From: Balneolales bacterium
GTDB lineage: Bacteria > Bacteroidota > Rhodothermia > Balneolales > HLUCCA01
NCBI GenBank assembly: GCA_022565415.1
Contig: JAIUMT010000015.1
Coordinates: 1 to 21,598 of the forward strand
DNA length: 21,598 nucleotides
Direction: 5' to 3'
A program made the position numbers and the translations under genes. The notes beneath the pieces were generated by a model. It was not told where the DNA came from. It did not search any database and saw nothing but the letters and a program-made list of their open reading frames with translations. Positions 1 through 8,326 of this stretch are shown in pieces; positions within the stretch are counted from its first letter, which is position 1; every line of letters starts with the position of its first letter.

Positions 1-66
1 CTGGATGACCTTGGCGGATACATTTTCGAAGATTATATCCGCAATCGACGCAAGAAAATGTACTGA
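1..66 (+). CDS. C-terminal end of an unidentified protein (partial)
   Basis: An open frame enters from the left edge in frame 1 and ends at a TGA at 64-66, leaving 21 codons. The visible tail is acidic and aromatic, then strongly basic (ending RNRRKKMY). It is too short to assign a family and I do not recognise it. It converges on the ompH/bamA block, whose terminator lies about 80 bases further on. The frame could be chance, but the stop position and the lack of another gene make a real gene end plausible. Confidence 0.45.
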   Translation: MDDLGGYIFEDYIRNRRKKMY

Positions 67-145
67 CGTAGTTGCTTCGCACAATTTTTATTGCAATCAA
101 CCATTTTTTCGAAAATTCCCAGAGACTACTCCAGATTACCGACAT

Positions 146-183
146 AAAAAAAGCCGAAGCTGCAACTAGTACAACTTCGGCTT
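146..183 (-). terminator. Intrinsic terminator of the ompH end of the bamA block
   Basis: AAGCCGAAG (151-159) and CTTCGGCTT (175-183) form a perfect 9-bp stem around a 15-base loop. Read on the minus strand the stem runs into a seven-T tract (146-152 on the plus strand are A). It lies 21 bases beyond the stop codon of the last ompH gene, so it most likely ends that transcript. On the plus strand the stem is followed only by a weak T-rich stretch, so any termination of the gene entering at position 1 would be inefficient. Confidence 0.85.
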
Positions 184-204
184 AAATTTGAGCGAAAAAC
201 TGAT

Positions 205-756
205 TTATAATTCGAGTTTTTCAGCAACCTTAGCAGTTATGTCAAACTCTTGCTGCATTCGTGGAGAAGCATAAAGAATGATGAAATCACCACTGTTTGT
301 CATGGTATTTAACACATAAGTCAAGCCCATTTCAGAAGAAACTGTGTTAATAGCTTGTTGAACTCTTTCAAGAAGCGGACCCATTAACTCAGCTTGCTGC
401 TGTTGCAACTCTTGTCCGTAATTTTGCTCGAATTCCTGCAGTTGAATGTACATTTCTGTTAGACGTTGCTCTTCGCGGGCAACAGCATCAGCAGAAATCA
501 CAGATCGACGTGATTCAAGGCTTTCAGATTGTGTTTGCAATGTTTCCTGAAGCTGACGAAATTCGCGTCTTTTGCGATCGGCAAAGTTTTGGAGTCTACG
601 CTCAACGGCTGCCATTTCTGGCATTCGCATCAATACACTATTAGGATCGACATAGCCGATTTTCATTTCATTGCTTTGAGCCTCAACAGAAGCCGGCGCA
701 TACAAACCCAGTGTTGTGATTGCGACAAGTACAGTAAGTAATATAAATTTATTCAT
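205..756 (-). CDS. OmpH/Skp-family periplasmic chaperone, third copy
   Basis: This 183-residue protein starts with a Sec signal peptide (about residues 1-26, ending near VEAQ). A short opening strand follows (MKIGYVDPNSVL). The middle, roughly residues 50-135, is highly charged and Q-rich, as expected for the two long coiled-coil arms of Skp. The C-terminal core reads GLTYVLN...GDFIILYAS and ends DITAKVAEKL, the usual ending of this family. Skp/OmpH proteins hold unfolded outer-membrane proteins in the periplasm and pass them to the BAM complex. It is the last of three tandem copies behind bamA. It is more similar to the middle copy (shared GLxYVLN and VxEKL) than to the first, which suggests a later duplication. 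The ATG has no Shine-Dalgarno-like sequence. Confidence 0.9.
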   Translation of the reverse strand: MNKFILLTVLVAITTLGLYAPASVEAQSNEMKIGYVDPNSVLMRMPEMAAVERRLQNFADRKRREFRQLQETLQTQSESLESRRSVISADAVAREEQRLTEMYIQLQEFEQNYGQELQQQQAELMGPLLERVQQAINTVSSEMGLTYVLNTMTNSGDFIILYASPRMQQEFDITAKVAEKLEL

Positions 757-776
757 GATCGTATGATTAAGGCTTC

Positions 777-1310
777 TTATTTAAGTTTTTCAACAACTCT
801 GTTGGTAATATTTAATGTGTTTTTTCCATCAGCAGAAACAAATAATAGAATCATTTCTCCATCGCTGGTCAGTTCATTAAGAACATAGTCGAGCCCGAGT
901 TGAACAGCAACTTCTTCAATTGCCTCGTCGATGCTAACCAACACAGGTTGCAGTAGTTCCTGTTGGCGACGTTGAACTTCCATCTGCTGGGTTTCTATCA
1001 ATTCGTAGAGTTCTTCCTGTTGTTGTTCCAGAAGTCCGCGCTGACGACTTAACTCGTCTTCGCTAATAGACTCGGCCTGAACACGTTCTTGCAATGAGCG
1101 AACTTGCGACAAGAATTCTTCCTCGCGTGTATTAAACTCAGCTTCTTTGAGTTCGATAAGCTCGGTGAGCTTTCGTTCAATTGCATCGCGTTCTGGAAGC
1201 TGTTCAAGTACAGCCTGTGGATTGATGTAGCCTACTTTAACTTGTGCTTGTATTCCCGATATCGAGAGAGCCAGTGTTAGTAGAGCCAGTAGAAATATGT
1301 GCTTTTTCAT
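777..1310 (-). CDS. OmpH/Skp-family periplasmic chaperone, second copy
   Basis: This 177-residue protein has a signal peptide (about 1-22, ending GIQAQ), then VKVGYINPQAVLEQLP, the typical OmpH N-terminal strand and helix start. A long E/Q/R-rich helical segment (about 45-125) should form the tentacle coiled coil. The end reads GLDYVLN...GEMILLFVS and NITNRVVEKL. The role inferred from the family is as a periplasmic holdase for outer-membrane proteins delivered to BamA. It lies 20 bases upstream of the third copy and 54 bases downstream of the first. The middle segment differs from both neighbours in charge pattern, so the copies may differ in client range or assemble together. Confidence 0.9.
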   Translation of the reverse strand: MKKHIFLLALLTLALSISGIQAQVKVGYINPQAVLEQLPERDAIERKLTELIELKEAEFNTREEEFLSQVRSLQERVQAESISEDELSRQRGLLEQQQEELYELIETQQMEVQRRQQELLQPVLVSIDEAIEEVAVQLGLDYVLNELTSDGEMILLFVSADGKNTLNITNRVVEKLK

Positions 1311-1364
1311 AAAATGTATTTAGAGTTAACGGACAGGAAAATATCAACTATACCGCAATTTTCC

Positions 1365-1901
1365 TCATTGATTAATCTGTATCCCCATCTCAAGTAAAAC
1401 GTCATCGCTGATGTTCCATTGTGATCGTGTGTATAAAAATAGAAAATCACCAGCCCGATCGAATACAAAATCGAAGTTATCGCGGCCAGAAACGGCCTCT
1501 ACAGCTTCCATTATCCGTCTTTGGAGGGGTTCTAAAATTTGCTGTTGCTGACGAAAATATTCACCTTCAGGACCAAATCTCGAATTGATAAACTGTTCTT
1601 TTGATCGTTTCAGTGCTTCGATTTCGTTTAATTTTTGTTGTCTCACTTCGGGAGTGTACAAAATTTCACGGGCTACGAATTCTCTATCCAGTCGGTCGAT
1701 GTCTCGCTGCATTTCCTCGATTTCTTCTCTCCAACCATCGGTTAATGCGCGCAGACGTTGCTCGAGCCCCGTATACTCAGGCATCTTCGACAAGATATAC
1801 TCTGAGTCGATAAAAGCCAGACGTTGATTCTGAGCTTGAATCGGGGCGACATTAATAAGTCCAATTAGAAAAACTACACTAAGAAAGCAGACAGATTTCA
1901 T
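1365..1901 (-). CDS. OmpH/Skp-family periplasmic chaperone, first copy after bamA
   Basis: This 178-residue protein has a signal peptide (about 1-23, ending PIQAQ), then LAFIDSEYILSKMPEY, a standard OmpH start with the conserved MPEY. A long charged helix pair follows and the core ends FDFVFDRAGDFLFLYT and WNISDDVLLEMGI. It is the most divergent of the three copies: GLxYVLN is replaced by FDFVFD, and the helical region has a different pattern. Its ATG overlaps the bamA stop by one base (TAATG), so its translation is probably coupled to BamA. That favours this copy as the ancestral partner of BamA, which is an inference from position. Confidence 0.9.
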   Translation of the reverse strand: MKSVCFLSVVFLIGLINVAPIQAQNQRLAFIDSEYILSKMPEYTGLEQRLRALTDGWREEIEEMQRDIDRLDREFVAREILYTPEVRQQKLNEIEALKRSKEQFINSRFGPEGEYFRQQQQILEPLQRRIMEAVEAVSGRDNFDFVFDRAGDFLFLYTRSQWNISDDVLLEMGIQINQ

Positions 1902-4384
1902 TAGAATGGAGCTCCTATATTAAAGAGAAATTCCCATTTACCCGGCTCTATACCCGTTCCGGGGATTCCATCAAACCGATGACCATAACTAAGGTCTACG
2001 AGTCCGAGAATTGGCAAGAATACACGCATTCCAAAGCCAGCCGACCGTTTAACACTAAACGGATCGAATTGAGATGGTTTTAGATAGGAGTTACCTGCTT
2101 CTGCAAACACATATGGTATAAGCTGTAACTGTTCGTTTGAAATTAATGGATAACGCATCTCTGTGAAGTACTTGTAATACATCTGACCTCCAACTGCTTC
2201 TCCATCAACATATGGGGAGATTGATCCGCCGAATCCACCTGGGAAACCTTTCAAATCGATGTTATCGCGGTAAAAGGTTTGCTGTTGCTGAAGTGGCGTT
2301 CCACCAAGATAGAACCGGTTAAACTGACTTCGCTGACTGTCACCGAACCAACCAATGTATCCGTATTCAAATCCGTTCGTGAACGTAAGTTTCTCAATAA
2401 GGGGAATATGGTGCTGGAAATTTGTGAGAACTTTAAAGAACTCGCGGAACTGGCCAATCGGCGGCGCAACTTCACCGGAAATCATGAATTTAGAACCAAA
2501 TCGTGGCGATATGAAGTTGTCGAGTGAGTTTCTTTCCAGAACCTGACGTAACGAAATCATGTTAGCCCTACCCGGTTCAATAAATCCTTCACTTCCGAAC
2601 ACATCAAACATTTGATATTGCAAAATGAATGTCTGCTGGAAGAAGTCATCTGGCCAGGTCAATCGTCGACCTAATGAAACATTGGTCATAAACTGCTCAA
2701 ATCGTCTGTCGGCTGAGAATCGGTATAAACTATATGAAGCACCAAAGCCGAACGAATTTGGACGTCCCATGAGCCAAGGCTCAGAGAACTGGAAGTTGTA
2801 GTTTCGATAGCCACGACCCGTAACCTGCACACCAAGAGATAGCTTTTGGCCGTCACCACCTGGTAATGGTCTCCAAGCTTCTTTGTTGAACATGTTCTGA
2901 GCAGAGAAGTTATTGAAATTAACTCTTGCCGAGAGAATTACACCGAATTGACGTCCGCCAAAACCACCGGAGAATTCAAAGTTATCTGTACTGGCCGACT
3001 CGTCGAGGGCATAAATAATATCTACAGTCTTATTCTCCGGATCTGCGTCCAAATCTGGTCTGATGTTCTCCGGAACAAAGTAACCAAGTGTAGAAAGCTC
3101 ACGAACCGATCGCATAATAGCAGAGCGGTTGTAATTAGATCCTGGGATATTTCTGAGATTTCTTCGAACTACATCATCGTGTGTTTTGGTATTACCAGTG
3201 AATAAAACACGTCGAACGGTAGCGATTTCATCTTCAACGATATAGAAATGTAGATCAACAGAATCGCCAGGCACTTCGCGTATATCTGGCTGAATAGTTA
3301 AGAATAAATATCCTGCATCGTGATATAAACTGTACACATCGTCGCTATCGCGATTATTGTAAAGGTTCATCTCGAACTTCTCTTCGTCGAAAACATCACC
3401 TGTTCGCATATCGAGTGATGCTGAGAGTTCTTCTTCGGTGTAAACTGTGTTGCCTTCCCAAGTCACGTTTCTTACAAAATACTGCGGACCTTCTTCAAGG
3501 ACGATATCAATAGCAATACCATCTCGACGACGATTGTGCTCATACACATAAATCGAGTCTGAAATGATGCGAAAGTCACGGAAACCGTTCTTCTTGTAGA
3601 AACTAGCTAAGTTATCGAGTGACTCTTGATATTCATCTTTTTTATAGAGCTGACGACCTAATCGCCACCATGTATTCTGCTTAGTTTCCTTCAGAGATCG
3701 GCGTAGTTGTCGGTCAGAAAATGTCTCATTTCCTTCGAAATTGATTTGTCTAACCTGAATTCTTTCACCAGGATCGACTTCAAAAACCAAGGTAATTCGG
3801 TTACGGAGAGTATCCGTTTCTGCGATTCTGGTTTCAATTTGGGTATTGCGATATCCTTTTTCGGCATAGTACCGGCGGATGGTGTTTTTTGCCTGAGCCT
3901 TTGCCGATTCTGTAACCGCAAATCCAGGAATCAAATTTATTTCATCGCGCAGGTCTCTACGATGACTTCGTCTACCGCCCTCGATAATAAATTCCTGAAG
4001 GCGAGGTTGCTCGCGCACACGAATTTCGAGGTTCACACTGGAGGAAGTCATTTGCGTGCGAAGTATTTGAACATCCGAGAAAAGTCCGGTTCGGTATAAG
4101 CGGCGGATGGCGGCAGGTATTTCATCACCTGGAATCATGATGCGCTCGCCCTCATTCAAACTGGCAGAAGCCTTAATGAAAGATTCATTGTGATTTTCGG
4201 CGCCAACCACAACGACACTCATAATCTGATACTCGCGTGGTGGATTTTCAGCAGGATTAGAAATTTCGAGTCTTGGTAGCTCGGGACGATCCTGCGCCAG
4301 AGAGAGCGCAGGCAATAGTGCCCAGGTCAAGATTAGTAATATTATGGCCGAAAACGGTGTGGGTGCTGATTTTACTAGATTCAC
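1901..4384 (-). CDS. bamA: BamA, outer-membrane protein assembly factor (Omp85)
   Basis: BamA is the core of the machine that folds and inserts beta-barrel proteins into the outer membrane. This 827-residue protein has a signal peptide (about 1-31), five POTRA-like repeats between about residues 53 and 462 (recurring YxxxGY/F and hhxxGN elements such as FEGNETFSD, WEGNTVYTE and FTGNTKTHD), and a 16-strand barrel from about 466 to the terminal Phe. RNYNFQFSEPWL matches the conserved early barrel strand. The loop-6 motif, normally VRGF/Y, reads LKGF (K712). The start is GTG; the next ATG (residue 55) would remove the signal peptide. It lies 97 bases after uppS and overlaps the first ompH by one base. 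Length and architecture are normal for the family. Confidence 0.97.
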   Translation of the reverse strand: MNLVKSAPTPFSAIILLILTWALLPALSLAQDRPELPRLEISNPAENPPREYQIMSVVVVGAENHNESFIKASASLNEGERIMIPGDEIPAAIRRLYRTGLFSDVQILRTQMTSSSVNLEIRVREQPRLQEFIIEGGRRSHRRDLRDEINLIPGFAVTESAKAQAKNTIRRYYAEKGYRNTQIETRIAETDTLRNRITLVFEVDPGERIQVRQINFEGNETFSDRQLRRSLKETKQNTWWRLGRQLYKKDEYQESLDNLASFYKKNGFRDFRIISDSIYVYEHNRRRDGIAIDIVLEEGPQYFVRNVTWEGNTVYTEEELSASLDMRTGDVFDEEKFEMNLYNNRDSDDVYSLYHDAGYLFLTIQPDIREVPGDSVDLHFYIVEDEIATVRRVLFTGNTKTHDDVVRRNLRNIPGSNYNRSAIMRSVRELSTLGYFVPENIRPDLDADPENKTVDIIYALDESASTDNFEFSGGFGGRQFGVILSARVNFNNFSAQNMFNKEAWRPLPGGDGQKLSLGVQVTGRGYRNYNFQFSEPWLMGRPNSFGFGASYSLYRFSADRRFEQFMTNVSLGRRLTWPDDFFQQTFILQYQMFDVFGSEGFIEPGRANMISLRQVLERNSLDNFISPRFGSKFMISGEVAPPIGQFREFFKVLTNFQHHIPLIEKLTFTNGFEYGYIGWFGDSQRSQFNRFYLGGTPLQQQQTFYRDNIDLKGFPGGFGGSISPYVDGEAVGGQMYYKYFTEMRYPLISNEQLQLIPYVFAEAGNSYLKPSQFDPFSVKRSAGFGMRVFLPILGLVDLSYGHRFDGIPGTGIEPGKWEFLFNIGAPF

Positions 4385-4481
4385 GTGTGTGATTTAAACT
4401 TGCTTAAATTCTGTTCGATTGTTTTTAAACGCAGAAAACAGACAGGGATTGTGATGATTTGAGAATTCACGAACTTCAGAG

Positions 4482-5276
4482 TCATTTTGCAACAATCTGG
4501 TCGGAAGTTTTTCCGAAACGTCGTTCTCTTTTCTGGTATGAGCCAATGGCTTCATAGAGTTCTTTCCTGCGGAAATCCGGCCAATAGGTGTCGGTTACGT
4601 ATAACTCGGAGTACGCCAATTGCCATAAAAGAAAATTACTGATTCGAAACTCGCCGCTGGTGCGGATGATGAGGTCCGGATCGGGAATTTTAGCTGTAAC
4701 TAACTCAGATGTAATGAGTTCGTCGTTAATATCGTCGGGCTCTAACCTGCCCTCTTTTACCTGGTGCGCGAGTTTTTTTACTGCCTGGGTGATGTCCCAT
4801 CTACCCGAGTAACTCAAAGCCAAACACAAATTTAAGCGTTTGTTGTCGCTGGTAATGCGAATGGCTTCCTTGAGTTCACGCTGACAAGATTCAGGAAAAC
4901 GCTCAATCTGACCAATTGTTAGTAGTCGGATGTCGTTGTCGTTGAGTTTCTTGGTTTCGCTTCTCAAACTTTGCACCAACAGTTGCATCAAACCGGATAC
5001 TTCATCCATAGGACGGCCCCAGTTCTCAGTTGAGAAGGCATACAAGGTGAGATATTCAACACCGAGTTGGGCACATGCCTCGGTTATATCACGCACAGAA
5101 TCTACTCCCGCTTTATGACCAAACAGGCGAATATTGCCCCGTGACTTAGCCCATCTGCCGTTACCATCCATGATAACAGCGATATGCCGCGGCACTATCC
5201 CGGATGTACCCAGATCCAGCTGTTGCTGACGATCTTCCGGAGTTTGTTTCTTATTTGTAAGCGTTAATGTATCCAA
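4482..5276 (-). CDS. uppS: Undecaprenyl (polyprenyl) diphosphate synthase
   Basis: This cis-prenyltransferase condenses isopentenyl diphosphate onto farnesyl diphosphate to make the C55 lipid carrier for peptidoglycan and surface polysaccharides. Diagnostic motifs are MDGNGRWA (catalytic Asp37), the FSTENW segment (about 81-86), and RTSGE at 205-209 followed by RISNFLLWQ. Calculated from the longest frame it has 264 residues, near the usual 240-255 plus a polar N-terminal tail. That start is TTG, two codons after an in-frame TAA. A GTG at 5193-5195, just before PRHIAVIMDG, would give about 237 residues and is a realistic alternative. It sits between ribH (69-base gap) and bamA (97-base gap). 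Confidence 0.95.
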   Translation of the reverse strand: MDTLTLTNKKQTPEDRQQQLDLGTSGIVPRHIAVIMDGNGRWAKSRGNIRLFGHKAGVDSVRDITEACAQLGVEYLTLYAFSTENWGRPMDEVSGLMQLLVQSLRSETKKLNDNDIRLLTIGQIERFPESCQRELKEAIRITSDNKRLNLCLALSYSGRWDITQAVKKLAHQVKEGRLEPDDINDELITSELVTAKIPDPDLIIRTSGEFRISNFLLWQLAYSELYVTDTYWPDFRRKELYEAIGSYQKRERRFGKTSDQIVAK

Positions 5277-5345
5277 AATGTGTTATGCACGGTAATTGAT
5301 ATAGCAAAGAAAATTAGGGTTTTAAAACACCTAATACAACCCAAA

Positions 5346-5819
5346 TCACGACTTCAGGTTATTCCCTACTGAAACCATTTCGATAAGTGCCGTAGCCGAT
5401 TCTTCGCCTTTATTCCCGGCTTTTGTCCCGGCTCGTTCAATTGCTTGCTCGATAGTATCGGTTGTCAAGACGCCAAAAATGACAGGTTTTCCGAAATCCA
5501 GGTTCAGTCGCGCTACCCCATTGGTAACAGCACTGCAAACATAATCGTAATGCGTCGTTGCACCTCGTATAACAGCGCCTAATGTAATAACACCATCATA
5601 CTTACCCGTTTCCAACGCTTGTTTAGCTGTTAGCGGAATTTCAAAAGCTCCCGGACAATACACAACAGTAATATCCTCGTCGGCAACGCCATGTCGTTTC
5701 AGTGCATGAATTGCACCTTCTTTGAGGCGTTCTGTGATAAAACTGTTCCATCGCGCTACAACAATAGCGACGCTCAACTTATCCGGACGAAGATTCCCTT
5801 CGATTGTTTTAATACTCAT
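5346..5819 (-). CDS. ribH: 6,7-dimethyl-8-ribityllumazine synthase (riboflavin pathway)
   Basis: RibH joins 5-amino-6-ribitylaminouracil and 3,4-dihydroxy-2-butanone 4-phosphate into the lumazine precursor of riboflavin in the cytoplasm. At 157 residues it is the normal length. Visible landmarks are VARWNSFI (Trp24 at the substrate site), PGAFEIP (about 56-62), GAVIRGATTHYDYV with the catalytic-type His90, and the C-terminal GNKGEESA segment. The ATG overlaps the stop of the upstream PHP gene (ATGA), so the two are probably translationally coupled. No other riboflavin gene is in the window, so here ribH is an isolated pathway member inside an envelope-gene block. Confidence 0.96.
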   Translation of the reverse strand: MSIKTIEGNLRPDKLSVAIVVARWNSFITERLKEGAIHALKRHGVADEDITVVYCPGAFEIPLTAKQALETGKYDGVITLGAVIRGATTHYDYVCSAVTNGVARLNLDFGKPVIFGVLTTDTIEQAIERAGTKAGNKGEESATALIEMVSVGNNLKS

Positions 5820-6673
5820 GATTGTGTTTCCTTGATGCCAATTGCCACCTTACTCCGATCCAAAATGGCATCAACCCTCGAGCGATCAACACAAACCGTG
5901 CCAACCAATTGCTCTTCAAAGGGCTTAATACCATGAAAATCGCTGCCTCCTGTTAACAGAAGCTGGTAATTATCGGCATATTCTTTGAGTTTTTTTTGAG
6001 TTTGAAAATTATGACTCGGATGGATGTATTCCAATCCGTCGATTCCGGCATTCAAAAAGTACCGAAGATCTTCGAAAATATAATAAGGTCCGGGATGAGC
6101 TAGAATGCATACTCCTCCACTTTCATGTACTGTCTCAATTGCTTGAGCAACAGTTATGTACTCGTTTTGAACATAGGCCGGTCCGCCAGTGAATAAGTAC
6201 CGATCAAATGCCTCTTTACGCGTTGCCACAAACGATTTATGACGCATCACATCAGCAATATGATTTCGACTGATGGTTGCTTTGCCCGATTCCGCTCTGA
6301 TGTCATCCATTTCCAGATCAAAACCGAGTTTGTTCAACTTCTTAACTATTTCCGTTGCACGTTCTTTGCGCTTGAATCTCTGATCTATAAAGAGCGTCTG
6401 CATGGATTCAGACTCCGGATCGAATCCATATGCTAAAATATGGCATTCACGGCCATTATAATCGGTTGTGAGCTCAACGCCTGTCAATAAATCCATCCCA
6501 ATTGTGTCTGCATACGATTTTGCATCAATGTAGCCCTGAAGCGTATCATGATCGGTAATCGCCATGCTTCTCAACCCTTTTGAGTACACCAAGTCAACCA
6601 CTTCTTTTGGAGTTAATCGTCCGTCAGAAGCTGTTGTGTGCAGGTGGAGATCCGTTTTCGTGTTAACTATCAC
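5816..6673 (-). CDS. PHP-domain phosphoesterase (RNase AM / nucleoside bisphosphate phosphatase type)
   Basis: This 285-residue PHP-domain protein carries the metal-binding set: DLHLHTTASDG (His10, His12, Asp17), ITDHDT (His42), VEL (Glu67), CHILAYG (His78), LAHPG (His193) and GGSDFHG (Asp245, His247). Layout and length match the YciV/TrpH group, whose characterised members hydrolyse 3',5'-nucleoside bisphosphates or trim RNA 5' ends. The exact substrate cannot be read from the sequence. The start is GTG, overlapping the stop of the S41 protease gene (GTGA), and the stop overlaps the ribH start (ATGA). This gene is therefore locked into a three-gene coupled unit. DNA polymerase PHP domains and histidinol phosphatase are unlikely given the length and motifs. 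Confidence 0.9.
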   Translation of the reverse strand: MIVNTKTDLHLHTTASDGRLTPKEVVDLVYSKGLRSMAITDHDTLQGYIDAKSYADTIGMDLLTGVELTTDYNGRECHILAYGFDPESESMQTLFIDQRFKRKERATEIVKKLNKLGFDLEMDDIRAESGKATISRNHIADVMRHKSFVATRKEAFDRYLFTGGPAYVQNEYITVAQAIETVHESGGVCILAHPGPYYIFEDLRYFLNAGIDGLEYIHPSHNFQTQKKLKEYADNYQLLLTGGSDFHGIKPFEEQLVGTVCVDRSRVDAILDRSKVAIGIKETQS

Positions 6674-8313
6674 GGTAATAGAACAGATTTAAATTGAGGT
6701 TCATCCGCAAAAAGCTCCAATGCTCGTCCGACAGATGGGTCTTTACTAAGCGACGATTTCAATCGGGCCGCTTCTCCGTCGTATCTAGCAATTAACTCAA
6801 GAAAAAGATGCTCCCGAATTGCATCTTCGTTCTCCGACATATCTTTCATTTTCTGCTCGCTCAAATAGGATTCCATTCGCTCTAATTCATCACGTAGCTG
6901 CGCTGCATCGTCCTCAGACATTTGAGACTTCAACTGATTTAAATTCCGTTGGGTGCGGGTTTCGTACGTGAAATCCGAGCGTTGCAAAAATGCCGTAAAC
7001 TCTTCAAAAATCGAATCACTTATAGTTTCACCCTCGAATTCACTATTCTCAGAACGATATTCGTTTGCGAAAAAGAAGAACGAACTATGGCGAAATAACG
7101 CGATTTCGAGCAATGACAATTGTTCTGAGGAAACCTCTACATCCGGATCAATACCGACTCCATCGTACACCTTCCGACCATTTTGGGTCATGAACATGTT
7201 TCGCAAGGAATCTGCCAACTGAACCGATTCGTTTGGATTTTCAGGGTTGTATTGTGACGATTGAATCGATCTTCCGCTAGGAATGTAGTAGCGTGAGGTG
7301 GTGATTTTCAGCGATGTATTGTACGAAAGTGAACGTACAACCTGAACTAATCCTTTTCCAAAACTGCGTTCTCCCAAAATAACGGCGCGATCGTAGTCTT
7401 GTAAAGCTCCGGTAACAATCTCGGATGAACTCGCACTACCATTGTTCTGAAGCACAATCAAAGGCTTGTCGAAAAACACAGGTGATTCAGTTCTAGCTAC
7501 GAAATTGGATTCCATGCCTCGACCTTGAGTTCGAACGACCTCTTCACCCGAGCCGACAAATAAATCGACAACTTTAACAGCCTCGTCGAGTAAACCACCT
7601 GGATTGTTTCGCAGGTCCAAAATCAATCCATCAACTTTTCCATCTGCTTTGAGTTGCACTATCGCTTCGCGTAATTCGACGGATGCATTTTGTCCAAAAC
7701 GAGCAAGAGAAACGTAACCTATTGTTTTTTCGTCATCTAAATGACCAAAATACGTAATATTCCTGATGTCGATTTTCTCACGGGTTAGCTCGAAATCTAT
7801 TGGTTCGTCGAATCCAAATCGCTCTATCGTAAGCACCAATGTGGTTCCTGGCTCACCGGAGATTACACTTTGCATATCGTCGACACTGAAATTATCAACA
7901 GCAATACCGTCTACTTCCAGAATAAAATCTCCAGCGCGAACACCTTTATTGTGAGCTGAATAACCTTCGATAGGAGCTACAACAACCAATCTTCCGCCAC
8001 GGGCACCAACTTCGATGCCAATTCCGGCATAACTGCCCGTTGTTAGAATTTCAAGATTCTGATTCTCAGCTTCGTCAATTAAAACGGTGTACGGATCCAA
8101 CGTTTCGAGCATTGCATCAATACCAGAACGAATTAACTTCTGGGGATTAACGTCATCGACATACCGAACCGTTACTTCCTGAAAAACCTCACTAAAAATG
8201 GTGAAGTTCTTTTTTATTTCGAAGAATGAATCTGACCGAAGAGCTGCGCCGCCCACCGTCAGACCAAAAATCAGTAATACTCCCCAGAGAACGCTTTTGC
8301 GCGAAAATTTCAT
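6670..8313 (-). CDS. S41-family carboxyl-terminal processing protease with PDZ domain
   Basis: This 547-residue protein is membrane-anchored or exported: an N-terminal hydrophobic segment (about 7-25) follows a basic start. A PDZ domain covers about residues 85-175 (GSYAGIGIEV, GVRAGDFILEVDG). The S41 catalytic domain follows, with LDLRNNPGGLL (about 232-242), NGSASSSEIVTGAL with the probable nucleophile Ser295, and RSFGKG with Lys320; the 25-residue Ser-Lys spacing matches Tsp/CtpA enzymes. A charged helical tail of about 150 residues ends the protein. Such proteases trim or degrade periplasmic proteins from the C-terminus. The gene follows the MltD-like gene by 13 bases and overlaps the PHP gene, placing it in the middle of the block. 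Confidence 0.94.
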   Translation of the reverse strand: MKFSRKSVLWGVLLIFGLTVGGAALRSDSFFEIKKNFTIFSEVFQEVTVRYVDDVNPQKLIRSGIDAMLETLDPYTVLIDEAENQNLEILTTGSYAGIGIEVGARGGRLVVVAPIEGYSAHNKGVRAGDFILEVDGIAVDNFSVDDMQSVISGEPGTTLVLTIERFGFDEPIDFELTREKIDIRNITYFGHLDDEKTIGYVSLARFGQNASVELREAIVQLKADGKVDGLILDLRNNPGGLLDEAVKVVDLFVGSGEEVVRTQGRGMESNFVARTESPVFFDKPLIVLQNNGSASSSEIVTGALQDYDRAVILGERSFGKGLVQVVRSLSYNTSLKITTSRYYIPSGRSIQSSQYNPENPNESVQLADSLRNMFMTQNGRKVYDGVGIDPDVEVSSEQLSLLEIALFRHSSFFFFANEYRSENSEFEGETISDSIFEEFTAFLQRSDFTYETRTQRNLNQLKSQMSEDDAAQLRDELERMESYLSEQKMKDMSENEDAIREHLFLELIARYDGEAARLKSSLSKDPSVGRALELFADEPQFKSVLLP

Positions 8314-8326
8314 AAAATTAATGCAT

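Noticed and set aside
3707..4099. A 130-codon open frame on the plus strand inside bamA
   Set aside because: It is fully antisense to well-supported POTRA coding sequence, has no recognisable motif and its composition is what the opposite strand of bamA would give.
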